A stretch of 64,000 bases of DNA from Mycolicibacter minnesotensis (GTDB lineage: Bacteria > Actinomycetota > Actinomycetes > Mycobacteriales > Mycobacteriaceae): the NCBI RefSeq assembly GCF_010731755.1, contig NZ_AP022589.1, positions 1,860,001 to 1,924,000 on the forward strand, in the 5' to 3' direction. Shown here piece after piece: positions 50,928-59,356 of the stretch (its first letter is position 1; each line of letters opens with the position of its first letter). The notes beneath the pieces were generated by a model. That model saw nothing but the letters and a program-made list of their open reading frames with translations. It did no database searches and had not been told where the DNA came from. A program made the position numbers and the translations under genes.

Positions 50928-51761
50928 GTGAGCAATGGTGAGTTGGAGCTACTGATGCGCGCCAAGGAATTGTTGGCGGGCAGCCCGCAGCCGGTGTCAC
51001 TGACGTCAGACCTGACTCGCTACGCCCATACCCTCACGCAGAACGCGATTCTCGATAGCGGGCCGGGTCACGACCAATATCGGCAGACGGTTCTGGCGCA
51101 ACGGGATCTGTTGTTGGCCAACGCTCGGACCGACGCCGCGGCGACCGCCCTGGTGGCAGCCGCAGTCGCCGATCACGCCCGCGCCCGTTCCCGCACCGAC
51201 GGCGTGATCGCCGAGGCTCGAGCCGACGCGGCGGCCGCTGCGGACAGCCCGCTTGCGTATCGGGAGGCCATGCGCCGGCGCGCGGCTCGACTGCGTGCCC
51301 AGCAGTCCCATATCGCAGCGACACGTCACCGTGCGCGAGCGCACCACGCGGGCCTGCGACGGTTGCGTTACCGGCGGACCCGGCGCCGGATGCTGGGGCT
51401 GGATCACGGCAAGCTGCCCAATACTCGCGCCGGCCTGGCCGTCCGGGCTGCGCTGTCGCGGCTGGGCAGCCCCTACGTCTGGGGCGCCACCGGTCCCGAT
51501 CGATTCGACTGCTCCGGACTGACCCAGTGGGCCTACCGCCAGGCGGGTGTGCCCCTGTCCCGAACCACCTACACGCAGATCAACGACGGAATACCGGTGC
51601 CGCGCTCCCAGGTCCGACCCGGCGACCTGGTCTTCCCCAGCACGGGACACGTGCAGCTGGCGATCGGCGGAAACCGGGTGGTTGAGGCTCCGCACGCCGG
51701 AGCCACCGTGCAGATCAGCCCCCTGGGCGCCTACGTGGCGATCCGCCGCCCGGTGCCGTGA
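50928..51761 (+). CDS. NlpC/P60 peptidoglycan endopeptidase-like protein (Rv0024-like)
   Basis: A 277-residue protein with a GTG start after GGGGGA. The N-terminal half is helical and Arg/Ala-rich (ARADAAAAADSPLAYREAMRRRAARLRAQ). The C-terminal NlpC/P60 domain (about 175-277) has Cys195 in FDCSGLTQWAY, RPGD at 230-233 and His241 in TGHVQLAIG, the catalytic pair of this hydrolase family. No signal peptide is seen, which fits export by a type VII system or an intracellular role. It matches Rv0024 in size and neighbourhood. Confidence 0.88.
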   Translation: MSNGELELLMRAKELLAGSPQPVSLTSDLTRYAHTLTQNAILDSGPGHDQYRQTVLAQRDLLLANARTDAAATALVAAAVADHARARSRTDGVIAEARADAAAAADSPLAYREAMRRRAARLRAQQSHIAATRHRARAHHAGLRRLRYRRTRRRMLGLDHGKLPNTRAGLAVRAALSRLGSPYVWGATGPDRFDCSGLTQWAYRQAGVPLSRTTYTQINDGIPVPRSQVRPGDLVFPSTGHVQLAIGGNRVVEAPHAGATVQISPLGAYVAIRRPVP

Positions 51762-51884
51762 TCGACTTCTCCGCAAGGGGATTTCGGGTGAATTGTCGGC
51801 TCCAACGGGCGTCGGTACAGTCACCGGCCATGGAGCGGCCAGCCCCCGAGCGTCAGCCCACCGCAGCGGCATGGGGCTGAGCAG

Positions 51885-53249
51885 ATGGCAACCCGCGACG
51901 ATGTGCTTGATGCGATCGACCGCATCCACATGGTCGCGGGTGCGGGCGAGCCGACGCGCCTAGCCCAGGCAGCCCTGACGTTGCCGTTGCCTCCGGCGGG
52001 CTACGACGAGGTCCTCGACCGCCTGTACTCGGCATATCCGAGGATCGGCGACCAACAGCTGGGCAGGTCCGCCCGGGCCATGAGGGCAGCCGAATCGGCT
52101 CTGGCGCAACAGCTGTCGACATCGGCGGAGTTCGATCGGCGCATCATCGAGGCGCTGAGAAGTGCGCACAAGACGACGGCGGAAGGTCGCCGGCGGCTCG
52201 ACGATCTCGAGACGGAGATCGCCGCCGCCGCAGCATCCTGGGACTTGAGCACCGCCTCAGGAGCGCGCGAATTCCACAGGTTCTTGATCGCCAAACTGGG
52301 CGAGATCATCGCCACGGTCGAGCAGGCCAACGACGACGACACATCTAAGGCTGCACTGGCCGCCGCCCTGACCGGGCTCTATCACGCGATGCCCACCGAG
52401 CGCGGCGACCCGGCTCCGGTCGACAGTGACAGCCAACAGCCCACCGAGGAGGCGCCGCCGGCCGGTGCGGACACCCAGCAGCCCTGCCCGGAGCCCGAGA
52501 TTGATCCGTACCTGGAGCCACTCGAGGACGACGCGGGGACGGAGTTCCCTGAGGCAGCCCAGCGTCTGCCGCAGTTCGCGAGTCCCATGGTGCCGGGCCT
52601 GGGTTCAGACGGCCCGGGCTTCGGCGGGTTGCCAGCCGCCATGCCGGCAGGCCTTCCGTGGACCGGTCTGGCTGCAGGCCCGGGTAGCGATGGCCTGCCC
52701 GGTGAGGACGAGTTCCCGCCCGAGGACGCCCGTGGCGTCGATCCGTCGGAGGGGTCAGAAGGCAGCGGAACGGGCGGGGACGATTCGGCGCCGGATGAGG
52801 GGGAGCAGGGACCGGTGGTCGTCCGATTGCCCGACGGCGAGACCACGACGGTGGCTGACCCGCGGCTTGCTGCGGCGATGCAGGCGGTCGCCGACGGCCG
52901 TCCAGTCGTGGAGGCATTCCGGAGTCAGGGAATTGACGTGCCTCCGCCGGGAACGCCAGTAGTTGCGGCGGTCGATGCCGCTAGCCTGCGGCCAGGAGAT
53001 ATCGGAGTCTTCACCGACCGCCACGCTCTCGCTGTGGGTGACGGCAAGGCGCTGCTCGACGGACAGGTTCACCTGGTGACAAACCTGCACGGCCCGGGCT
53101 TCCTGGGTTGGCAGCACCCGCCGGCCTTCGTCCGGGAACCGGAAGTGGCCGCGTCGCCGGCCGCGACCAGGCCGGCGACGGCCCTCAATGCGTTACTGAC
53201 CTTGAAAAACCCGGCGCTAACCGGCATCGTCGATGAGCCAGGAAGGTAG
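51885..53249 (+). CDS. Large acidic protein with a degenerate NlpC/P60-like C-terminal domain (Rv0026-like by position)
   Basis: A 454-residue protein. The first 165 residues are alpha-helical and could form a WXG-type or coiled-coil hairpin. Residues about 165-310 are acidic, Pro/Gly-rich and disordered. The C-terminal 140 residues align with the preceding peptidase: GRPVVEAFRSQGIDVPPPG against the peptidase stretch TQWAYRQAGV, then RPGD at 369-372 and His380, the same 11-residue spacing. The catalytic Cys is replaced by Asp337. It is probably a non-enzymatic relative, perhaps a partner or substrate of the secretion system. A 123-base gap separates it from the peptidase gene. Confidence 0.65.
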   Translation: MATRDDVLDAIDRIHMVAGAGEPTRLAQAALTLPLPPAGYDEVLDRLYSAYPRIGDQQLGRSARAMRAAESALAQQLSTSAEFDRRIIEALRSAHKTTAEGRRRLDDLETEIAAAAASWDLSTASGAREFHRFLIAKLGEIIATVEQANDDDTSKAALAAALTGLYHAMPTERGDPAPVDSDSQQPTEEAPPAGADTQQPCPEPEIDPYLEPLEDDAGTEFPEAAQRLPQFASPMVPGLGSDGPGFGGLPAAMPAGLPWTGLAAGPGSDGLPGEDEFPPEDARGVDPSEGSEGSGTGGDDSAPDEGEQGPVVVRLPDGETTTVADPRLAAAMQAVADGRPVVEAFRSQGIDVPPPGTPVVAAVDAASLRPGDIGVFTDRHALAVGDGKALLDGQVHLVTNLHGPGFLGWQHPPAFVREPEVAASPAATRPATALNALLTLKNPALTGIVDEPGR

Positions 53250-53252
53250 AAC

Positions 53253-53570
53253 ATGCCCGAGAGAATCCACGTCAACCCCGACGTTCTGACCAACGCCGCA
53301 GGCAACCATCAGGCGGTCGCGGACTACCTGTCCACGGTGTCGTCGTCGCACGAGGCCATTGAGGCGACACTGAATTCGCTTGGCCCGATCTACGACGACT
53401 TCCGGCAGGCAGCCAGTTCATTGCTGGAGGCGCGCAAGAACTGCTACGACGACCAGTCCAGCGAACATTCTGCGGTGTCGGACAACCTGCATCGGGCGGT
53501 GTCGGCGTGGAATACGCACGAAGATGACGCGGGTGAGGCCTTCGGGCACCTCACCGATGGGTCCCGATGA
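53253..53570 (+). CDS. EspC-family type VII secretion-associated protein (Rv0027-like)
   Basis: A 105-residue helical protein of EspC/DUF2580 type: VNPDVLTNAAGNHQAVADYL, then a second long helix ending SAVSDNLHRAVSAWNTHEDDAGEAF. Such proteins are secreted through ESX systems. The usual C-terminal export signal Tyr-x3-Asp/Glu appears as Trp-Asn-Thr-His-Glu. It starts three bases after the upstream gene and overlaps the EspD-like gene by four bases, like the espA-espC-espD arrangement. Confidence 0.75.
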   Translation: MPERIHVNPDVLTNAAGNHQAVADYLSTVSSSHEAIEATLNSLGPIYDDFRQAASSLLEARKNCYDDQSSEHSAVSDNLHRAVSAWNTHEDDAGEAFGHLTDGSR

Positions 53571-53881
53571 CCGAGCCGAATCCAGACTTCGACACCGCGC
53601 ATCCCAGTGGTGACGTGCTGTTCCGGTCGTGTCGTGGCGGCTATCTACACAGTGTCGTGCTGACCGAAGCGGTGATGGGCACCGATGTGCGCCGCCTCGC
53701 AGAGGCCATCGTCCTGACCGCGGATGTCTCGTTTCTCAAGGCGGCGTTAGAGATCCGCGGCGAGCTCGTCACGTCGGGGCACACGCCCTCGGCGGCAGTA
53801 CCAACCACCGACGATCTTCGCGTGGCGACCGAGCGGCTCCTGGCGCACACACTGCACTCGGGTTCCGAGGGCACTCGCTAG
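53567..53881 (+). CDS. EspD/EspH-like protein (DUF2694 type, Rv0028-like)
   Basis: A 104-residue soluble protein. The core VLFRSCRGGYLHSVVLTEAVMGTDVRRLAEAIVLTADVSFLKAALEIRGEL resembles the middle of EspD, a stabilising factor for EspA/EspC. It overlaps the EspC-like gene by four bases (ATGA). It is likely to chaperone or stabilise the neighbouring substrates. The family assignment is by eye. Confidence 0.65.
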   Translation: MTEPNPDFDTAHPSGDVLFRSCRGGYLHSVVLTEAVMGTDVRRLAEAIVLTADVSFLKAALEIRGELVTSGHTPSAAVPTTDDLRVATERLLAHTLHSGSEGTR

Positions 53882-54084
53882 AGCACCCATTTTCCGGCCG
53901 CATCGGCGTCGGGGACGATGTCGGCGGGTGGATCAACGATCGTGTTGCCGAACAGATTTCGGGCTCGCTCCAGCAAGGCGAGGACCTCGCTCAACTGCGC
54001 TGCACACCCCGCTCCAGGGGACCCGACATCAGCCACGATCTGCACGCTACCGAGCGGTACGTGAGCTGACAATTCACCGCGCAC
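53878..54084 (-). CDS. Possible small protein antisense within the secretion-associated operon
   Basis: An open frame of 68 residues from a GTG at 54084, with protein-like composition (LGSVQIVADVGSPGAGCAAQLSEVLALLERARNLF). It fills most of the 290-base gap between two rightward genes, on the opposite strand, and its stop overlaps the end of the EspD-like gene by four bases. No ribosome site is seen and I do not recognise a family. It may be a decayed gene or chance. Confidence 0.25.
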   Translation of the reverse strand: MRGELSAHVPLGSVQIVADVGSPGAGCAAQLSEVLALLERARNLFGNTIVDPPADIVPDADAAGKWVL

Positions 54085-54171
54085 ACCGGTTGTGGAGGAA
54101 CCCGTGGCCGACGCGCCGAGCCGAGTCGAATTCGGGCAGATGCGCCCAGACGGCAACGGTACGCTGGCGCG

Positions 54172-55521
54172 GTGGCACTCTTCGGTCGGCTGTCGGCGCG
54201 CCAGCGTCTCCGGAACGCTGCGCGGGAATCACTGGCGATCCCGGCCTTCAGCGCTCCGGTCGACTGCAGTTCCTGGGTCCTCGGTGGCCTGTGGCCCGCC
54301 GAACTGGCGACCACTACGCCCGAGACGGCCCCACTCGCGGACTATCTCAACGCCGACCTGCAACGAATAGCGGATTCAGCCAACGAGAAGCTGCACGTGA
54401 TCAGCCGGTCCGAGTTGACTGGACCGGCCCGCCAGGCCGCCGAGACGCGGGTCATCAATGTGGCCAGGGCTTTCGCTGTCCTCCGAGTCGAGTCGACGGT
54501 CCGTCAACTCCACAAGGAAGCCCTGGAGTTCGGCACGGAGTACGTCAGTCTCGCTTCGCCACCGGCTGCGGGTCCGGCCGCGCAGGCTCCTGCGGATCCC
54601 TCCGAAGCGCCCCGCACGGTCGACGCACCGGGGCAGGCTCCCGAAACTTCCGCCCCGCAGAGCCGGCATCGACTGCCGGAGAACGGTGCCGACCCCGCGC
54701 CGTTTACCCCGGGCCTGCCCGAGCCGGAGGCACCGGAGGCACCGGAGGTGCCCGAGGTGGCACCGGCGTGGGAGTGGCCGGAGCTGTTTCAGCCGCTGAT
54801 CCCCGAAGGGGGATTCGAGGCAGAGCTCATCATTCCTGCGGCACCCGTCGTCGCCACTGCGCCCGAGACACCGGTCGCCGAACCCAGCGACCGGCGATTG
54901 CAGCGCCTGTTGGCCTTCGTCGCGCGTCAGGAGCCCGGACTGCGCTGGGCGATAGGCGTCTTCGCCGACGGCGCCACTCGACTGATCACCGACATCGCGC
55001 ACGGATGGGTCCCATCAGGGATCGAGCTGCCGGCCGCGGTGCAGCTACTCGAACCCGGCCGCCGTATCGGCACAGTCACCGAGATGCTCAGCGGCGCGAC
55101 AGAGTCGGTCAGCTACCGCCCCGGCGATCGCCTCGGCTGGGCGAGTGACTTCGCCGCCACCGAAACCTCGGTCACGCCCCGCGAGCTGCCACTCGTCCGC
55201 GATCTCGGCTGGCAGCTCAGTGAAGCCACCCACTGGCGCGAAGGGCTACCCCGGATGGTGAATACCCTGGCCAAGGCTGGCTCGGCAGGTACCGGGGTCG
55301 TGGATGCCGAAATCGACTTGTTGCGTGTACATCTGGACACCCTGCGCTACCAGCTGTTGGCGCAGTATCCCGACGCTGACACTGCCCTGGTGCTCAACTG
55401 CATGTTGCTGGCAGCCACCGAAGCCATCGCGACCGGAGATACGGTGTCGGCCAACTACCACTACAGCTGGTTTCGGGCAATGGTCGCACCTCCCGTCGGG
55501 CAGTGGGATCTGCAGTCGTGA
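54172..55521 (+). CDS. ESX-associated conserved protein (Rv0029/Rv3899c-like)
   Basis: A 449-residue protein with a GTG start; no earlier in-frame start exists, and there is no clear ribosome site. The N-terminal helical domain is about 1-125, a Pro/Ala/Glu-rich linker about 130-235 (repeated Pro-Glu-Ala-Pro-Glu), and the C-terminal domain about 240-445 contains ARQEPGLRWAIGVFADGATRLITDIAHGW and LLEPGRRIGTVTEML. The last part resembles the DUF5631/DUF5632 region of M. tuberculosis ESX-2 neighbours, as I recall it. The function is unknown; the place in the operon suggests a substrate or accessory factor. Confidence 0.65.
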   Translation: MALFGRLSARQRLRNAARESLAIPAFSAPVDCSSWVLGGLWPAELATTTPETAPLADYLNADLQRIADSANEKLHVISRSELTGPARQAAETRVINVARAFAVLRVESTVRQLHKEALEFGTEYVSLASPPAAGPAAQAPADPSEAPRTVDAPGQAPETSAPQSRHRLPENGADPAPFTPGLPEPEAPEAPEVPEVAPAWEWPELFQPLIPEGGFEAELIIPAAPVVATAPETPVAEPSDRRLQRLLAFVARQEPGLRWAIGVFADGATRLITDIAHGWVPSGIELPAAVQLLEPGRRIGTVTEMLSGATESVSYRPGDRLGWASDFAATETSVTPRELPLVRDLGWQLSEATHWREGLPRMVNTLAKAGSAGTGVVDAEIDLLRVHLDTLRYQLLAQYPDADTALVLNCMLLAATEAIATGDTVSANYHYSWFRAMVAPPVGQWDLQS

Positions 55522-55571
55522 TCGGCAAGGATGAATTGACGCTGCTCACAGCGGCTGGACATACTTAGCCC

Positions 55572-55889
55572 ATGTCGGGGGCGGAGAGCCGCGCGGAACT
55601 CAGCGACAAGGACCTCGTTGAGTCTGTATTGCAGGATCTGCGCGCGGCCGCCGAGAAGTGGGAGGCGCTGGTCGCCGAAGCTGAGAACACCACGTATAGC
55701 GTCGATCTGGGTGACGTCCGTGCTGTCGCCAACGCCGACGGCAGGCTCCTTGAGCTGACGTTGCACCCGTGCGTGGTCAGCGACTACACGCACGGTGAGC
55801 TGGCGGATCGGCTCAACCTCGTGTTCGCCGCACTGCGCGAGGAAGCCCAGTCCGACTTCGCGGCACGTTACGGCGCCGGCTCACTCTGA
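55572..55889 (+). CDS. YbaB/EbfC-family protein (EspL-like)
   Basis: A 105-residue protein with the YbaB pattern of helix, beta sheet and helix: LVESVLQDLRAAAEKWEALVAEAE, then GDVRAVANADGRLLELTLHP and HGELADRLNLVFAALREEAQ. ESX-1 has a protein of this type (EspL) next to its substrates, and YbaB proteins can bind DNA. It is the last rightward gene and meets eccA2 tail to tail with 14 bases between the stops. Confidence 0.7.
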   Translation: MSGAESRAELSDKDLVESVLQDLRAAAEKWEALVAEAENTTYSVDLGDVRAVANADGRLLELTLHPCVVSDYTHGELADRLNLVFAALREEAQSDFAARYGAGSL

Positions 55890-55903
55890 CGGGCGACGCC
55901 GTT

Positions 55904-57745
55904 CTACCAATTCAGGGCAGTCATCTCGCGGTTGGAGTCGCAGACGGTACGCACTGCCGAGGCGATATCGGCTGCGGTGAGGGTGGTGAGGTCGTCGATG
56001 GTCACCGACTGCCCGGCGCGCTTCTGCGCGGCCACCCGAGTGTCGCGGGCCAGCTCCGCTTCCTCGATCACATTGCGGGCGAACCGGCCGTTGTGCAGGA
56101 CGTTGATGCCGTGCTCGCCCCGCGGGCTGACGTAGCCGCGGATCACCGCTACCATCTCTAGAAATCGCTGGCGGGCATCGGAATTCAGCACCGTCGCGCG
56201 GCTGGATCCGTAACGCTCACCGATCTCGACAATCTCCTCCGGAGAGTACGACTCGAAGCGGATCTTGCGATTGAACCGACTGGCCAGCCCGGGGTTGACG
56301 GTCAGGAAACTATCGACCTGGTCTTCGTAACCTGCCGCGATGAAGCAGAAGTCGAATCGGTGCTTCTCGAGCGCAATGAGCAGTTGGTTGACTGCTTCCA
56401 TGCCGATCATGTCCGGAGTGCCGTCCTGGTGCCGCTCCACCAAGGAGTAGAACTCGTCCATGAAAAGGATTCCGCCCAAAGCTCTTTCGATCAGTTCATT
56501 GGTCTTGGGACCAGACGATCCGATGTGCTCGCCGCAGAAGTCGGAGCGGCGCACTTCGATGATCTCTGGATTGCGCACGATCCCCATGCCGGCGTAGATT
56601 TTGCCGAGCGCCTCTGCGGTGGTGGTCTTGCCTGTGCCAGGCGGGCCGACTAACAGCATGTGGTTCGTCTGGCCCTCCACCGGCAGGCCGTGCTCGAGCC
56701 GCATGGCCCGGATCTCAAGTTGGTCCTCCAAAGCCCGCACCGCGCGTTTGACCTCCGCCAGCCCGACCTGCTTCTCCAGCTCCGCGCGGCCTTGCTCCAG
56801 CAGCTCGGCGCGCCGGCCCAACGCGTTGTCCTCGTCGAGTTCCGCTCGGCTCTTTGCCGAACCGGCGTCCCAGCGGTCGCTGCGACTGTCGATGAGCCTC
56901 TCTTCGGTGACCACTAGACGCAGATTGGGTTCGGCCAGTGCCGCTTTGGCCGGTTCGGTCAGCACACCGTTGATGGCGGCCTTGGACAACCAGACCTGAG
57001 CGAGATCCTCCTCCCCGAGCTGGCGGTGAATCATGCCGCGCAGATAGGCGAGATCGGCAGCCAGCAAGGGGATTTCGCCAGGGTTGATCGACGCAGTCAG
57101 CACCCCCACCCCGAAGCGCTCCGAGGAGCGGGTCTGGCCGGCGATGTCTACGCGGTCCAGCCAGTCCAGCGCCACCCGACCTTGACCCAGATGTGCGGCC
57201 GCATAGCCGGCCAGTGCGCACAGCGACGCCGTGACGGCGGGCATGACGATCGCGCGGGCGGGCAACTCTTCTGCTGCCACGGCTAGCAGATCAGGCCAGC
57301 GCTGGGTCACAAACATCAGGTAGGCGCGGCCCAACTGGTGCCATTGATGGTTCACCCAGCTGTCCAGCAGACCGGGGTCTGCCAGCAGGGCGTCGGCGCG
57401 CGCGAACTCGCCGGCGACGGTGAGCGCCGAGGCCAAGGCCAGGCCCACGTGCGAGGCGTCAGTCACCGTGATCGACAGGTACGGGCCCAACGGAATCTGG
57501 GCGGCCAAGTGCCGGCCCAGCCGAGCGGTCTCCTTGTGCAGCCAGTCACTGTTGGCGTAGAGGCGCTGGAGGGTGTCCAGGTCGGTGTCGCCGCAGGCGA
57601 TACGGCCCAACCAGGCGTCAGCCATCGAGGGGTCGGCCTCGGTTGCCGCGACGAAGTGGGCCAAGGCCTCGGGAGAACCGTAGCGGGTGTCCATGCTCAC
57701 CATGGCTCGGTCGAAGTGCCGCCGAGCCGCCAGCAGGTCACTCAA
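55904..57745 (-). CDS. eccA2: Type VII secretion AAA+ ATPase EccA2
   Basis: A 613-residue cytoplasmic ATPase; Rv3884c has about the same length. The N-terminal TPR-like domain (about 1-280) is followed by a CbxX-type AAA+ domain with Walker A GPPGTGKTTTAEALG near residue 366, Walker B GGILFMDEFYSLV and the arginine-finger segment ASRFNRKIRFESY. EccA is thought to release EspG-type chaperones from substrates. It is the most downstream gene of the leftward ESX-2 operon, after eccE2. Confidence 0.93.
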   Translation of the reverse strand: MSDLLAARRHFDRAMVSMDTRYGSPEALAHFVAATEADPSMADAWLGRIACGDTDLDTLQRLYANSDWLHKETARLGRHLAAQIPLGPYLSITVTDASHVGLALASALTVAGEFARADALLADPGLLDSWVNHQWHQLGRAYLMFVTQRWPDLLAVAAEELPARAIVMPAVTASLCALAGYAAAHLGQGRVALDWLDRVDIAGQTRSSERFGVGVLTASINPGEIPLLAADLAYLRGMIHRQLGEEDLAQVWLSKAAINGVLTEPAKAALAEPNLRLVVTEERLIDSRSDRWDAGSAKSRAELDEDNALGRRAELLEQGRAELEKQVGLAEVKRAVRALEDQLEIRAMRLEHGLPVEGQTNHMLLVGPPGTGKTTTAEALGKIYAGMGIVRNPEIIEVRRSDFCGEHIGSSGPKTNELIERALGGILFMDEFYSLVERHQDGTPDMIGMEAVNQLLIALEKHRFDFCFIAAGYEDQVDSFLTVNPGLASRFNRKIRFESYSPEEIVEIGERYGSSRATVLNSDARQRFLEMVAVIRGYVSPRGEHGINVLHNGRFARNVIEEAELARDTRVAAQKRAGQSVTIDDLTTLTAADIASAVRTVCDSNREMTALNW

Positions 57746-57796
57746 TGTTTGTCGTCCTCTGTTGCGCGTTCAGGTACGTCAGCCGGCTGCCGATGG

Positions 57797-59356
57797 TCAT
57801 CGCGACGGCATCGGTGCCAGCGCCTCCGAGCTGCAATACCGGTTCTCAGCCCGGAACAACTCCACCGTAGCCAGCCACGATTTTCCGCCGGCCGCAACTC
57901 GTACCGCGTTGCGGTCGATCTGCTCGATGCTGACCTCAACGGCGTCCGGCGGTGGGGGCGGTGTTCCGGGCGGGGCGACGGTGATCACCGTCGCGGGCCG
58001 CGGAGATGGAGCGATCGGTCCGTCGACCACGCTGACCGTGGTCCGGGGCGTGGGCCGAGACTCTCCGACCAGGGAAACCTCCGGCATCCGAACGCTGGCC
58101 CAGCGTGCCCTGTCCCGGGTGTGCACGCAGACCCGTTCACCGGCGCCGACAGCACGAATCACCATGCGTTTGGCGATCAGGTCTTCGGCGGCGATGAATA
58201 CCCGGCTCAACTCACCGGAGTCGGTCAGCGGCACCATCAACCGGTCGCCGTTGGCCAGCTTGCCTACGAGGACGCCCGAGGGGCCGATCTCGATGGGCAG
58301 GCTGGCGGGCAACCGACCGGGTTTCAGGCCGCGCAACCGTGGTCGGGGGGTGCACATGTTCGCCGCCACCGCCGCGGCTTGTTCGCCGTTGAGCCGGCGC
58401 AGGACCACTGCAGGAGGAGTGGGGGCCGGTTGCGGCGTCTGCAGGGTGACGGTGGCCGTGCAGGTTCGGTCCGGAAACACCGTGATGTTCTGGATCACTT
58501 CGTCGACCGGCAGGGTCCAGGCCTGCGCGAGCAGCGTGGCGCTGACCTGGCGAGCAGGATAGGCGTAGGTCGTCACCCAGCTGGCCTCGGTGCGCAGCGT
58601 CTTCCACCGCTCGGCGCCTCTCAGAACGGGACCACCACCCACTCGCCGGTCCAGTTCGACCAGGTCGCTGGCGGTGGCCACCCGGGCGCGCAGTCCTTCG
58701 CATCGCAGCAGGCCTGCGACGCGTTGCGCGACGCCGACCGCGGTTGCGCCCAGTGTGGTGCGCCAGCGCAGGGCAGCGGTGTTGTCGATGACCCGAAGAC
58801 GCAGCAGCAGCCAGGTCTCCCGCCGGCCGGCGTAGGGCGGTGTACCGATCTCGGCGTCGTAGACCCGCGGGAAGTCGCCGGTGGTGGCGCGCCGCGCGCC
58901 GATACTGATCACGCTCATCGACTCCAGCTCGAGCCCGAGCGCATGGCGCAGCATCGGAAACAGGTCGGCGACGTCCACCACGTTGTCGGTCTCCACGTGC
59001 ACCGATCCGGTGGCCACCGTGGCTGCGTGCGGGCGGCCCAGCAGGTGGACCGCCACCACCGCCACGCCGTCGTGAATACGAACTCCACCTCCGGCCCGGT
59101 TGTTGGCGACGGTGATCGGCTCACTCCAGGCGGTCTTGGGTGGGCGTCGCAACCACAGCACGGCCCACGACCACGCCGGCTGACCCCACCAGGGCACCAG
59201 GACGACCAGCACCGCAAGCGAGATCGTGACAGCGGCACCGACCATTCCGCCCAGGGCCCAACCCGCCAGTCCGGCCAGGGCGATGGCCGCCGCGCACAGC
59301 AGGCGCCGGTTACTCGATGGGGTGAACCCCGTGAGCCGGGTACGGTTCGGGCTCAT
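57797..59356 (-). CDS. eccE2: Type VII secretion membrane protein EccE2
   Basis: From the ATG at 59356 the protein has 519 residues (537 in Rv3885c). Two N-terminal membrane helices (about 20-62) precede a large cytoplasmic region with an EccE core (about 85-280: [19 protein letters not shown]). A Pro-rich stretch ([11 protein letters not shown]) lies near the C-terminus. EccE sits at the rim of the membrane complex. The start overlaps mycP2 by four bases. Confidence 0.9.
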   Translation of the reverse strand: MSPNRTRLTGFTPSSNRRLLCAAAIALAGLAGWALGGMVGAAVTISLAVLVVLVPWWGQPAWSWAVLWLRRPPKTAWSEPITVANNRAGGGVRIHDGVAVVAVHLLGRPHAATVATGSVHVETDNVVDVADLFPMLRHALGLELESMSVISIGARRATTGDFPRVYDAEIGTPPYAGRRETWLLLRLRVIDNTAALRWRTTLGATAVGVAQRVAGLLRCEGLRARVATASDLVELDRRVGGGPVLRGAERWKTLRTEASWVTTYAYPARQVSATLLAQAWTLPVDEVIQNITVFPDRTCTATVTLQTPQPAPTPPAVVLRRLNGEQAAAVAANMCTPRPRLRGLKPGRLPASLPIEIGPSGVLVGKLANGDRLMVPLTDSGELSRVFIAAEDLIAKRMVIRAVGAGERVCVHTRDRARWASVRMPEVSLVGESRPTPRTTVSVVDGPIAPSPRPATVITVAPPGTPPPPPDAVEVSIEQIDRNAVRVAAGGKSWLATVELFRAENRYCSSEALAPMPSR

